Positions 1-11,227 of a DNA stretch of 64,000 nt are shown piece by piece. The stretch's first letter is position 1. Each line of letters starts with the position of its first letter. The notes under the pieces are model-generated. The model had not been told where the DNA came from. It saw only the letters and a list, made by a program, of their open reading frames with translations, and made no database searches. The stretch comes from Wyeomyia smithii (taxonomy: Eukaryota > Arthropoda > Insecta > Diptera > Culicidae), in NCBI RefSeq assembly GCF_029784165.1, contig NC_073696.1, positions 24,187,530 through 24,251,529 of the forward strand. The letters are read 5' to 3'. Position numbers and translations under genes: made by a program.

Positions 1-364
1 TTTTATTTTATGTTGGCTCGCATTAAAGTCTTCGATTATATTTTGGTTTTATTTGATAGTCATGAAACATGTTCCGCAAATATTCATCACAACCATTATA
101 TGCCTTCCATAATTCAACTTCAGCTTCACAGTTTTATTGTCGATTTTAAGATTGTTTTATTTTGAAATTTATAACAACCAAGTGAAACCAGAAATACACA
201 ATCTGTGACAGTTGTATAATAGTCATTCAGCAAGGTATATTAAAAAACCAAGCTGTAATTTGATTTCATGTTGATTGTATGGAAGGTGTAACCTGAATTA
301 AGATATCATTGAATAAAACATAAACAGAGAATTTTTGTTGTTTAAAAACTGATTGTCCAAGTGA
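1..364. other. AT-rich leader upstream of first ORF
   Basis: No gene is visible here. The stretch is AT-rich and precedes the short plus-strand ORF. It may hold the promoter or 5' end of the transposon-like unit that follows, but I could not identify a TATA box, a terminal inverted repeat or a target-site duplication. The true left end of the unit may lie outside the window. Confidence 0.4.
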
Positions 365-373
365 TTGTTTAAA

Positions 374-649
374 ATGAGTGGTTGGAAAGTATTTAAGGCA
401 AGTGGGACATATAGAAGGAGAGTAAGACAAAACATCGCGAGAATTCGCCGTTCTTTGTCATCTCAGTATAATGTGGTGTCAAATTTTCAACAAGCTTCGA
501 CTTCGGTTCCGGAAAATGACAACGCTGAAATGGTGCAGCAGGATGATGTTATTGAACAAGACTTTCAAAACGATTGTGACGCCAGCTACACTCAGAATTA
601 TCCGGAGGTGATTGATGGTGGAGATGAAGACGTCCTAGACTTTTTTTAA
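374..649 (+). CDS. Short basic ORF, possible N-terminal exon of a transposase-like gene
   Basis: A 91-codon ORF starting at an ATG in good context (AAA just before it). The first ~30 residues are strongly basic (SGTYRRRVRQNIARIRRS) and the rest is acidic and Asn/Gln-rich, ending in DVLDFF. From memory, insect transposase-like proteins of an unnamed family begin with a similar W-x-x-F-x-x-S-G-x-Y-R-R-x-V pattern, so this may be the first exon of such a gene with its catalytic part deleted; this is inference. The ORF is tail-to-tail with the DUF4806-type gene on the other strand, and an AATAAA-like signal lies near 690. No catalytic residues are present, so on its own it cannot be a transposase. 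It could instead be a small regulatory or chance ORF. Confidence 0.45.
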   Translation: MSGWKVFKASGTYRRRVRQNIARIRRSLSSQYNVVSNFQQASTSVPENDNAEMVQQDDVIEQDFQNDCDASYTQNYPEVIDGGDEDVLDFF

Positions 650-927
650 CCTTAAGAAGACGAGGCAGCTGTCAACATTGAAACAGTAAATAATAAAAAG
701 GAATTTTCAAACAACTTTATTTTATTGACCTGAATTATGTACAGAAATACATTTTGTTATTTACGTCAAACTTGAATTCATCCGGTGTTTACAATATTAG
801 ATCTCATCTGGGCAGCAATCGGCTGAACTTCATGTTGGCGGATACTATATTGTAGGTTTTTTGGGCGATTCTTGTGCTTAGAAACTGTTTTCGATAGCAA
901 ACGTTGCTTGCTATTCTTCAGTACTTT

Positions 928-2049
928 TTAAACAAAAACATCGCACATAACTGAAGTAAACGCGCTGTCAGCTTGCAAGATCAGCCTTAGAAACAGTTTA
1001 CGCACTTTAGTGTAAACCATAAAAGGAACTTTCATTTGAAACTCCGCTGATCCGGTATGTTCCGATGGTGTATGATCTCTGGACATTCCCGTCCAATAGC
1101 ACTGCGTCAAAAATTGCCTTGTCATTACCAGGTCAATTAAAAGATAGCAACAATCGAGGCCATTTTCCTTGCCAGTTGAACCACAGATGTAAGTCATATT
1201 TTTAATATAGTTAGCCATTACTTTTTCGTTATCCAGGCTCGCTTCTAAAGCATCCAGCGTTTCCTTTGAATCCACTGGCTTGAAATTTTCGTCAGTAGTA
1301 ATAAGCGAAACGTTGTCTCGAAACTCTAAAAGAGATTCAATTTTCTCCACTTTGGTGTTAAGAAAATCCAAACCAGTTTTCAAGTGGGCAAGGGTGACGA
1401 CGATATTCGCCAAACTTTCAATGATGACAGCTTGATTGGCACCAGTGTCGTTTGGTGATGGCTGACTAATCGATTGGATTACGATTGTTCCGTCATTTGA
1501 ATCTTGGTTCGCATACACTACATTCTCGAAAACATCATCAGTCAGTAATGATTCCTGCGGTAAAATTAGGGTTATGTTAAATAAATAAGCAAAAACAAAA
1601 CATACCGTTTGCTTTCGCGATTCATCTTGATTCTGATTGACTAAATTTGGCTGCAGAAATGCGTTTTGCAGTGCAGAATCGGAAGGAACGAACTGATGAA
1701 AATCCTTACGGATACATTTTTGGTCAACATTAATAGGTGTGATCTGCCGTCGAGGCTCCTTCACAGTAAGCGAAGAGGAATTTTTTATGTACTCCTCCGT
1801 TTCTGTGTCCGAATAAGCTTCCATTTTTGCAAGCTCGACATCTGCTTCAGCTTTTGTTCGAAATTCACGCTTCTTAGTGCATGGAATTTGCTGCCATTTG
1901 ATCGTCGGTATGGAATATTGATTTCGAATCAGTTTGGCGTTGTTGGCGGTGTTTGGCCAGTAGAGAATTCCGTCACACTCCCAGCCGGATGGTACGACAC
2001 TGAGGCACTGGTCGCCGTCCTCGAATGTCTGCACAATTTTAAATGGCAT
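928..2049 (-). pseudogene. DUF4806-domain protein gene, probably interrupted by a late stop
   Basis: I place the start at the ATG at 2049 (MPFKIVQTF). The N-terminal block with VPSGWE and the W near residue 50 is typical of insect DUF4806 proteins; the DUF4806 region fills the C-terminal third (LDALEASLDNEK, then RQFLTQCYWTG, then KVRKLFLRL). The function is unknown; such genes are common in insect repeats beside transposase-like ORFs. A 51-nt intron lies at 1555-1605, with donor GTATGT and acceptor CCGCAG on the minus strand; it is in frame and stop-free, so the ORF reads through it. Spliced length is about 356 residues. The TAA at 928-930 looks premature: the same frame continues for 49 codons to a TGA at 778-780, with a Lys/Arg/Gln-rich tail (KNSKQRLLSK) that fits the family. 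An upstream 5' UTR intron is possible at 2051-2106. Confidence 0.65.
1555..1605 (-). other. Predicted 51-nt intron, in frame
   Basis: On the minus strand the segment begins GTATGT and ends with a T-rich tract and CCGCAG. Its length is divisible by three and it has no stop, so an ORF scan does not break at it. The 17 residues it would encode are hydrophobic and aromatic (VCFVFAYLFNI), unlike the polar flanks, which supports splicing. Confidence 0.7.
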
Positions 2050-2050
2050 C

Positions 2051-2106
2051 CTTGAAGTCCGATTTGAAATTATTTTAATTTTATTCAAATTGTACAGAGT
2101 ACTTAC
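2051..2106 (-). other. Possible 56-nt 5' UTR intron
   Basis: On the minus strand a GTAAGT donor at 2106-2101 is followed 50 nt later by an acceptor-like CTTCAAG immediately before the GATG of the proposed start codon. The length is not divisible by three, so the upstream ORF extension to 2190 would not stay in frame with MPFK. That argues the upstream exon is untranslated. Confidence 0.4.
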
Positions 2107-2190
2107 TCCATAAACGAGCAGCTTCCTGTTGTTGAATGAAAGACTGTTTATCGTATGCTCACTGACAGCGAGGTAGAGGTTGCAAATCAA

Positions 2191-5100
2191 AGCAGTAACT
2201 TAAGTTCTAAAGTAAAAGTAAGGTAATTCTCAATTAAAATAAAATATTTATGAGGTGCCGTTTTTCGGTGCGAACACATGTTTGAATGATTGTACCGGGA
2301 TAATATTGAAAAATGATATCTAAAAACACATACGTGATTATCTTCTAACCGTTTTATATGAGCTTGTTAAGCTATCTACACATGCTACGTGGTCCGTACT
2401 TTATATTTTTAGGCATTCTGACAGTGAGCCATGGTTGCAACGTGAATTTGGTCTGTTGGCAGGGATGCCACATGTGCAGAATAATCTGTCATTTTACAAA
2501 TTTGCAGAATAAATCGATGACACAGAATCTATTAGCAAGTACACTAAATTAACAAATCGATTCCAGGCTATTAAAATGTATGCTACGAAGGTTGTGTTGA
2601 AGCACATTTATATTTCATGTTGCTGGGGTATTAACAAAAGTCGTCGTTTATTTTAAGCTCTTCAAGTCTTACAGTCTTTCACATTTGTTTGCATTCACAT
2701 CTCCGTGTTGATTTACTATTCTTTTTATTGTTTAGATCTTAATTATTTAATTGTACTGTTTCCATAAATCATTCAAAATATCAATTTTTATTATTTTTTA
2801 TAAGTAATGCCAAGTTACTCAACAACAGGCTTGAACAATTTAATTAAAGCTATCTAAAATGAGCCAGAAAAGCAAACTGCTTTGTACAGATTTCTGGGCA
2901 GATATGCCTAACAGTACAGATAATTAAAATTTGTTCAACTAAATGAACAAAATCAATTGTGGCAACCCTGCCTCGGTTTGCTGCAGGTATTTTGCTCCAA
3001 ACGTGATTGGTTGACTTGGACAGCACGAGTGCGTGAAAATATTTCAAATGAGTTCAACAAACCGTGTTGCGAAATAACTGGTTTTTGGCTCGATCTTTTA
3101 AAAAAGCTAAATTTTGAAAGTGAAACATAATTAACACAATTTTATTTTGATTGCAGTTTGGGGAGTTGCGATATATACAATTTAAAAAGAATTTGAATGA
3201 AGTGCCAAGCTCTGGTAAAGAAATCATCACTTTTTTACTTTACTTTTTTTTTTTTTGTTTCAATGAAGTCTGGTGAAACGAGAGAAAATAGAAATAAAAG
3301 GATGGCAGTAGAAAAATTTGTGACTACGAAGTCAAAAGAGATTTCAAAGGCTGTCAAAAGCAAAAATATGTCCTTTCTTCTTTTTCTCGTGCAAAAACCA
3401 AATAAATATCAGTACCTTCGTAGTCCCAAATAGCAATTATACCCCTGCTCGAAATTTTGTTCCGTTGAATAAAAATAAACATTTCATAAACATTAAATTC
3501 TTCTGGTTGCACTGGATTTTGCGCAGCCAAACGAAAATAATTTCCAGCAGGGAAACGAACACTCAAACGAAACTGCACTCAGCTATCATTTTTTTCATAC
3601 CGCATCACAGTTTGAGTTTTTCGGGTGTAGTCCGGGACAGAAAACGTGCTATTTTGGTGTAGTTCGCAAAGTGAAAAAACGGCTACATGCCAAAAGTGTA
3701 GTCCTCGTGTAGCTACACCGCAAAAACGAGTTCAACATCAGATTGTGGCTCACATAACACTTGATAATCGTAACATAGGCATGATATGCCAAATTCTAAT
3801 CGATTTTAGAGAATCGGTTATAATACAGGATTTTCAATGCGTTTGAGGTTTTACTCGAAACAACATGTCGTCTTCAATGAAAATAATGCAAAATTTTGGA
3901 ATTGGACCTAATGATTTCATTCTCTTTTATGATATTCACGATACCACGGGTAGTTGTACAATTCTAATAATTGATTAAGGCATACATCTAGTAAAATGCA
4001 ACAAATCCTAGTTTTAATTCAAGAAACTACTTAAGCTCAGAAGAATTCAACTTTGAAAAAATACTAATATTCTGCAGAATTTCAACGGCGCGCAGTATTT
4101 ACGATAAAATTCGTGACCGGTTTCACCATAAATATTTCACGGCATCTGTTTTTACATGTACGAAAACGATTAACAAGACAACAACATATTCAATATTCAA
4201 TTCATATGGAAATAAAACTTAACACAATTCAGTTTGCAGTGTCGGAAGGAAATGTTTTACTGAGAATTGGAACCAAGATAAAATTAAATGCATCACAGTT
4301 AGTTTGGAGAATATATCTCTGTTAAAATTTCGAGGCCATTCTATGGCAATCAAATTGGGTTGTAAAAAACATCTGGTCGTATGGTGGAGCGCATATGAAG
4401 TATTGACGACTTCAATAAAGCTGGGCCAACTAGTCATGATACATGTTCATAGCTGTTGTTATTAGGTTGTTATTATTGCGTGGTCGGCATTGAAAGTTTT
4501 ATGTTTTGGTTGTATTACCTATTAAAAAACTTGGATATAAGCTATTTTGTTACTTGGGTAATACTTAACGTCAGATGATATAAACAAATAATTATCAATT
4601 AAATTAAATGTATTGCAGAAAACATTTGAAGTTTTTGGTAAATTCGACAATCCATGATTTTTCGAAACTATATTTTCTTGTGTAATCTCAAACTTCCATG
4701 AGAAAAAAAATAATTTTTCGGAGATTATACACGGTCTTTTTATATTAAATCTTAGGTCTAAATTGTTGAGTCCAAAGTTACAAATTTAAAAGTTGACAAA
4801 CAAACCCTGTATCTCACTTTCAAAGTTCCAAGTCTTCAAGCCTAACGCTCTAGAAGTTGCAAATCTTATTTTTTATTTGATTAGAGTTCTAGAATGATTG
4901 CTTAGTAGCACTGTCTATAACATAACATAGGACATATAACATAGGACTTTGATCAATAATCCCAAGTTTCAACATCAAAGTTTTAGCTCCGCTATTCGTG
5001 TGAATGAATTTTTATGTCACAAATCGAATCCTGTTTCTGGAGTCCCAGGTTTCGAACATAACATCACGTTAATCAATCCTTACGTTTCCAAAATCCTGAG

Positions 5101-5380
5101 TAAGAAATCTCAGATTTGTTATCCGCAAGATCTAAGTCGTAAGGTTAATTTTTCACGTCTAAGTTTCTGACAGCATATAACTAATCTCAAGTCAAAAGTT
5201 TGAAACACAAAGTTAGCAGTATCATGTTCCATGTACTAGAACCTAATTTAGAGCTTCAGGATATCCCAATATATGATCCGATTCCTAAATGTTGAAGTAT
5301 AAAGTTACGAAATTTATGCACAAAAATGCTTTATTTATTGCTATGCGGCGGCAAATCAATATAAGTCCGTTCCACATATT
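2191..5380. other. AT-rich DNA without a recognisable gene
   Basis: No ORF here has a recognisable motif, and codon use looks random. The segment 4740-5300 is made of loosely repeated phrases built on AAGTT/TCTAAG words and includes a short direct repeat of ACATAGGACATATA near 4922-4946. This texture recurs at 33.4-34.2 kb and 49.9-50.25 kb and looks like decayed simple sequence. Confidence 0.5.
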
Positions 5381-6071
5381 GCCGTGAGTAGTTTTACGCT
5401 CAGTTACAACGCAACGTTACCAGTGAACCGAAATTGTTTTAAAATCAACTTTCCGATATGAGCTATCCCCATTATTTAAATGACCTCCTCTATCATATCC
5501 GCGCGCGAGCTTTGCAATGTGAAAACAATTTCCATAACTCAAACCTCTAAGCCGACGAACCACGAAAGCAGCCAGCAATCAGTTATTCAGCGATTCTGCT
5601 GTTGCTGCTGCCCACTATTCCTGTCTCGCTAGTGCTTTGTGAAATATGACCCCAGCCGGGTTCACCAGTTCGGCATTTCGGCCGCTTGCTTGAACACAAC
5701 TGCGGTCGAGTGTATTGTTCACCCCAAAACCGAAACTTCGCTAAAATGTTTCCACACACTCCCCCTTGGTCCTGATCCTGGAATAGGTGAGTGGAAAGCG
5801 CGGTCAGCAGCGGATAAACCATCATAAACAAATTCCCCAGCCCGTCATTCAACCTCCCACCCCTTCCCTCCTCGGCTAGAAGTCGATGCAGTTTGCGATG
5901 GTTGCGAATTCCGCAGATTCTAAAATTAATTGGAAGCTATTCATTAGTTATTGTTGGCCAACCGGACACAGGGAAACGGCAGTAAATTGTGGCAAACGTC
6001 CGAGCCGCACCGACGTAGATAATGTTCCACGGCATTGGCGAAGGATGGCCGCGGCGTTCCGCTTTCCGGAC

Positions 6072-6102
6072 ACTGTTGTTGTCGTCGTCGTCGTCGTCGT
6101 CG
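6072..6102 (+). repeat. GTT/GTC trinucleotide microsatellite
   Basis: A run of GTT then GTC units, about nine in total. The GTC run reads as poly-Val on the plus strand of an otherwise featureless ORF. A shorter GAC run lies near 6463-6476. Confidence 0.85.
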
Positions 6103-6731
6103 CGGCAGTGAAGCCGATCACGTTGTTCACGTGTTTGTGGCCGTCCGTTTTATTCCGGCTATCGGGCTCATGCTACGACAACAGCCGGCCATTTTATCGC
6201 GATTACCGGGTTAAATTATTAGCAACCGGAAGGGAATTTACTGTCGCCAAAAGTGTTACGGCACAAGTGTTTCGCATCAGTCAGGTCAGGTCAAACTCCC
6301 GTTTGGCGGGAAGGACGCCTTTGAGAAACGTGCGAGTTTGAGAAGAAAGCGATAAAGTCAAATTGAAGCTTTATAACGTATTAGTCTTCGCCTCTAATCG
6401 ATCGGTTTATTATCTGTCTGTCAAGCAAAACTAATCCAATTTCGCAATCGGTTCCGCAAAAGAAGACGACGACGACGGCGCTCCGAGTCTTTAGTCAGCG
6501 ATTTTCCAGCATGGCGTGTGGCGCATGAAGATCATTTGCACGCTATCAACAATTGAATTTGGTTCTTTCCGTTTGTGTTGTATGTACAGTACAACGATAC
6601 AGGAGCCGAGCAGCCCGCGCACTGAATCACTCGCTTCGACGGAAGAAGAGTCATCGTCGGTTGATTCGATTACGGATTAGATAAACTCAATAAAGTCCGC
6701 TCTTTCTCGGTCCTGGTGCAAATCGAGAACG

Positions 6732-6761
6732 GCAGCAGCAGCAGCAGCAGCAGCAGCAGCG
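6732..6761 (+). repeat. GCA trinucleotide microsatellite, about 10 units
   Basis: An uninterrupted GCA run in non-coding context. A shorter CAG run lies at about 7869-7883. Confidence 0.9.
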
Positions 6762-9680
6762 TAGAATTCAATTTTTTCTGTTCACTTTTCATTATTTTTC
6801 GACTCGAAAATTATCTCTATGGTGGATTGGAAAGGACATAATCTTATCACGATAGATTTACAGGACCTATTAGCTGTGTGTCAAACGATGGAGAATTGGA
6901 GGGAGAGATGGTATGGTATGAATGGATTTATTGAGTATAACATTTTATTGCTTCGACAATCGAATTGTTTCGAATCGATTTCCAAACGATGAGCTGAACA
7001 ATGGAAGCAATTATTTATTGTTTTTTTAGATTTTTTTTTACGGTGTATATTTTTTGACAGCATAAAAGTACTATTTACAACTTTACTGAAGATTCCTAAT
7101 AATCAATATCATTTTTACTAAACCAAATTACTCATAGCCCAAAATGACAAGTTTATCCCAATGAAACATAGAAATTCCAATCATATCCTGATTTTCTCGT
7201 TCGTCTTTAAGGGAATTTATCAACAAACGAAGAATAGCACGGACAACGTCAATGGACGGATCTTCGACATCCACATAATGCCCTCGTTGCTGTTCCCAGC
7301 AATAATATCGTCAGCAATCAAAAGTTCAATCTCCCGACACTTCAATTCTTCACTTTGAAACGTCTCGTCCCTGTCACCGTACGCTACTGTATTCATAGTC
7401 ATGCATGCAGACAGGATACATTAATCCGAGCAGCACCAGCACATCATTACTCAATAAATAATATCTGAAATAAATATAAATTGCAATCCATCTTGCCATG
7501 CCAACGCAGCGTACAGCGTAAGTTGACCTCCAGTATGGCATGGGGCACGATGATGTGTCACACTCGGCATACCACTGAGACCGATAAGCGTCCCTTGGGA
7601 AGGGTGGCCAGTGCCATCAGGCAACACATCATTTGGGGATTCATCCGAGAGTGTGGTAGCAGCAGTGTCAGTCCAAACAGTCAAAGATAGCCATGACATC
7701 CAAGAAGATAAATTTCTTCATCACTGTTCGCTTGGGCTCTAGGGGAAAGTGTGGCAAATTGGGAAGCATGGAGAGGTGGGAAGAGGATAGTGCAATGTTT
7801 GTAGTGGGAAACTAGAAGCAAATATTACCCACAGACACATGTACAGATATTGAACATTGCTAGAAAAGCAGCAGCAGCAGCAGAAGCTCATTCTTTCATT
7901 TGTCCTTCCCCCGCATGAATGTTTGATGACATCTGTAAACATTACTCATTGCGCAAATACACATATTCGGATGGACACAGACACATACCTATAAAGCATT
8001 CCCCAATGCGGGACCGGGCGACGGTGGATGCAGAGTGGCTCCGTGCCAAGCAGCTGCCACTAGCCTGGCATTCAGTGTGTGTGACCGGCCGGGATAAAAG
8101 GATGGCAGAAGCTGTTTAATTTTGATTTTCCATCTCAATGGCGTTGCCTATTTGCGAGGAAGAAAGCTAGCACTGGTCGTGTTTGCTTGGTTTACCTGGA
8201 ATAGACCAACACTTTTCTCGGTAGTTACATACGGTTATTGACTGGAGCAAGAAAAAAATCAACAGAAGGGTTGGAAGTTTCTTTGGAAAAAACTAAGTAA
8301 ATCAAAAGTCATTCGAAATAGCACACCACTTCAATTGAACGAATTCAAATGAAGAACTACTGTCATCGAAGTAGCACCGATGCGGAAACAGAGAAACTCA
8401 AACGTATCATTTTGGCTTCCCGCTTTTCAGGCCAGGGTTGGATAGTTTAGGTGGTGGGTGGTGGGGCATCTGGTCCGAGAGATTTGATTTTCTTTTACCC
8501 ATGCAGAAAGTATTCGATCCTGACGGTGAGAGGGGGCTTAGGTACAAGGGTATGAATGAATTTGTCCATAGCAAAGAGGATGACAGCTGTGCGAATGCAG
8601 CAGGACGACCCACACCGCTCAATTGTGGGCTGGAATGACATGAAAAATTATCGGTGTCATGTTGTCCTGTTTCTTGAGAGTTTTCGCACGTGATGACACG
8701 TAGGAGATTTATGCGAATTGTGATAGCTGTATAGCGGAGAGAACGGGTTGAGATAGAGGAGATCAAACGAAGCACTTTTCGGAACCAATAAAAATAAACT
8801 GGAATTGAATTATTGACCTTGCGATGTTAGACAAATGGAAAATAAATGTTGTTGTCAGTTTCGCAACAATTAAGAAAATCCATAATATGAACTCCTTATC
8901 TTTAAAGTATTGAAATTAAAATCATGAGTCTCAAGAATTCGAACCATACACCTGTATTCGGGCCGGAGCGTCTGAGAATCTTAGGAGAAAACTTTAAATT
9001 AACGACAAAAGTGAATAAAAAGTTGTCTTGAAACTATCATATCTTCTTGACATTCCTGTGGATTTTAGTTTCCCTAGTAAATGCAGAAATTTGCTGTATT
9101 GATTGAATAACTTTACAACACGGTTTGTTTGATTGGTATAGTGTCCTTGGCAAAGTTGCTAAGAACTATTTTGTCCTTCTAAAAAAATATGCCATGTAGA
9201 AATAATAATAATAATAAAAAAAAATTAACATATAATTTATTTTCTTGGTTCATTCATGATCGTACAGTTATTAATGTTCAGCTGACTAATTATAATAATT
9301 TTTGCAGTATGACGTTTTCCGGGTCATTTCTTTTCTCAATTCCATGTCCTGAGTCTTCAGTTCAAAATCTCAAAGTCTTTTACGAGCAAAGATTCGAACC
9401 TGCGACGACTGGTTTGTTAGATCAGCAAGGCAGAAATTTCTTTTGCAAGATAGAGCAAATTTCAACTCTCATGTTTTCAAGAGTCATTTTCATGTGCTGA
9501 GTTTTTTTCATTTCGAAATAAAACTAATACTGGACTCCAACAGAGTTCCGAACCATAGTTTACAAGTCTCTAGTTTTACACGTAAAATCCAGTAGTTCTC
9601 ATCATGAAGTCTCATGTGTCAAATAATTCACAAGTTCAAATCCCAATTATCAAATTTGTTTATATGACGACTTAGGACGG

Positions 9681-9874
9681 TTAGTTTAACGGGTTTATCA
9701 GCTTAATCAGTCCGTGTATAACAAGCAAAAACGATTTGTTTCTTCATATTCCGACAGTTTCGGTGACTTTGAAAGAGGTGAAATAAAGTCACTGAAACTG
9801 TCGGAATATGAAGAAACAAATCGTTTTTGCTTGTTATACTTAGACTGATTAAGCCGATAAATCCGTTGAACTAA
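9681..9874. mobile_element. Near-perfect hairpin element (90-bp arms, 14-nt loop)
   Basis: The left arm 9681-9770 is the reverse complement of the right arm 9785-9874 with only a handful of mismatches; the loop is GAAAGAGGTGAAAT. Such a structure is typical of a miniature foldback transposon, and its transcript would form a long hairpin. I see no clear target-site duplication and no ORF. A small-RNA hairpin precursor is an alternative reading. Confidence 0.75.
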
Positions 9875-9949
9875 TTATCAACTATTAAATCCCAGATCTT
9901 TAGAATTCTCAAACTTAGAAAGAGAAAAAAGTCTAAGCTCTCAAGTACC

Positions 9950-10380
9950 GTCTGCCGGGGTGAGATTAAGCCACGGGGGTGAGATTGAGCCAAAACGGGA
10001 TATGTTTGTATGTTAAATTACTTGAGATTTCCAAAACCTAATACCTCAAATTCAATACTTTATGAAACATGACATATTTATTTACAACTAAAAATGGAAT
10101 ATAGATAATATCAGTGAACTGTTTCGCTTAAAGAATGTTTCAAAGTACAGGGTGAAAAACATGCGCAAATAACGTTAACCAAAAATGTCCCAGGAAAACC
10201 AACCCGATCAAGAAATCACATGAGCTTACTGCTCAGTTGGTACGTTAGGATGTCGTCTCCAATGTGTTGAGGAAATATTATGCATTGAACCTGTACCGGC
10301 TCAGAAAATAATGTTTCTCCAAACTGTACACTTTTCGAGCCCTTTTGGGGTGAGATTGTGCCAAGCTCTATTTAACGGCA
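9950..10380 (+). repeat. Repeated GGGGTGAGATT motif region
   Basis: The word GGGGTGAGATT, followed by a degenerate RAGCCA/GTGCCA, occurs at about 9958, 9979 and 10348, all on the plus strand. The first two are adjacent. I recall similar words at the ends of mosquito dispersed repeats, but no matching inverted copy is visible, so the element boundaries are unresolved. Confidence 0.4.
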
Positions 10381-10919
10381 CAGTGTGCGGAATTAACATT
10401 CACGACAAAATTATTTCAGTATACACCAAAACACTTGCATTGTTTACATAGGGTATGTTTTTTTTCCGCACAGCATAAAGTATGTTGTCTAGCTATGGTA
10501 TCCTTTGAAATAATGACTAAAAACTTGAGATGCTTACTGTTCTCAATTATTAGATGGAAATTTTCAATGATTGATATTACTTATGGAATGTAACAAAATT
10601 TTGTACACCAATTCTATATAAACTGATGACTTTTGAAGCGAAGAAGGAGGTTTGTGGGTACGTTACCAGAGGTTTTGAGATCTCCAATGGAATATACAGT
10701 TGTCAATGACACATAATAATTGAAACGAAAAGTCTTCTCAAACTTCATGTCCTAACGTTTTCCCTTTTTAGGCTACCTGGAGACGCCATTATGTGTATAG
10801 AGGCTACCTATAAGCCACGTTCTCATAACTAATTACTCTATGTATCAATTTGATACTACGCACACTATTAACGAACGTTTTGTTCTAAGTGTTTCATTAT
10901 TGAGTCATAAAGTCTTCTA
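10381..10919. other. AT-rich DNA, no feature seen
   Basis: No recognisable gene, inverted repeat or tandem repeat. It runs into the first copy of the gene-like repeat on the minus strand. Confidence 0.4.
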
Positions 10920-11204
10920 ATGCTGCCTCAACAGTGGGGGAATATAGACACTGAAAAAACGAGCTGTCAAAGCTGTTCCACATTAAGTAAATTGGACGGC
11001 CGCTACAGTTTTAAATTGCTAGTATCCAGCACAGATTGCTCGCTTGAGTTGTCAAAAAATTATTAACCTTCAAATACTTCTTTATTTGCCTTGAGAAAGA
11101 CATTTTACTGCTCAGAAGTGGGGCAATAACGGCAGTCTGACGACACACGCTGAGAAGTGAGAAGAACCGCGCTGCTCCTGAGACATGGTGACCAACCACA
11201 GGGC
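10920..11204 (-). repeat. Downstream part of gene-like repeat copy 1 (minus strand)
   Basis: Read on the minus strand this continues the 15.36-15.50 kb promoter and leader after the Juan insertion. It contains an ACCATG start context near 11186, a short frame, the word TCAAGGCAAATAAA near 11092-11080 and ATTCCCCCACTGTTG near 10940. The same words, in diverged form, occur at 15.71-16.16 kb. I do not recognise the encoded product. Confidence 0.5.
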
Positions 11205-11217
11205 AAGTGATTTGTTT
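11205..11217. repeat. Juan target-site duplication, 3' copy
   Basis: AAGTGATTTGTTT here matches 15343-15355 at the other end of the LINE. The last Ts merge with the poly(A) tail (poly-T on this strand), so the exact length is 12-13 bp. Confidence 0.8.
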
Positions 11218-11227
11218 TTTTTTTTTT

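Larger units (their letters stand above)
5381..9680. other. Mostly unique DNA with microsatellites
   Basis: Parts of this block are richer in GC than the surroundings and hold trinucleotide runs, as in mosquito regulatory or intronic DNA. None of its ORFs has a recognisable domain, and none shows paired splice signals I would trust. From about 8.83 kb the DNA becomes AT-rich; around 9040-9190 it resembles a dispersed repeat seen again near 44.56-44.65 kb and 45.33-45.39 kb (shared words near CATTCCTGTG and TTTGATTGG). Confidence 0.45.

Noticed and set aside
5886..6341. 151-codon plus-strand ORF with a poly-Val run
   Set aside because: The run is a GTC microsatellite and the rest has no family motif; an overlapping minus frame reads poly-Thr. 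Probably chance.
9978..10360. Possible CRISPR-like or satellite array from repeated GGGGTGAGATT
   Set aside because: Only three copies, two adjacent, with no regular spacing; and the genome is eukaryotic.
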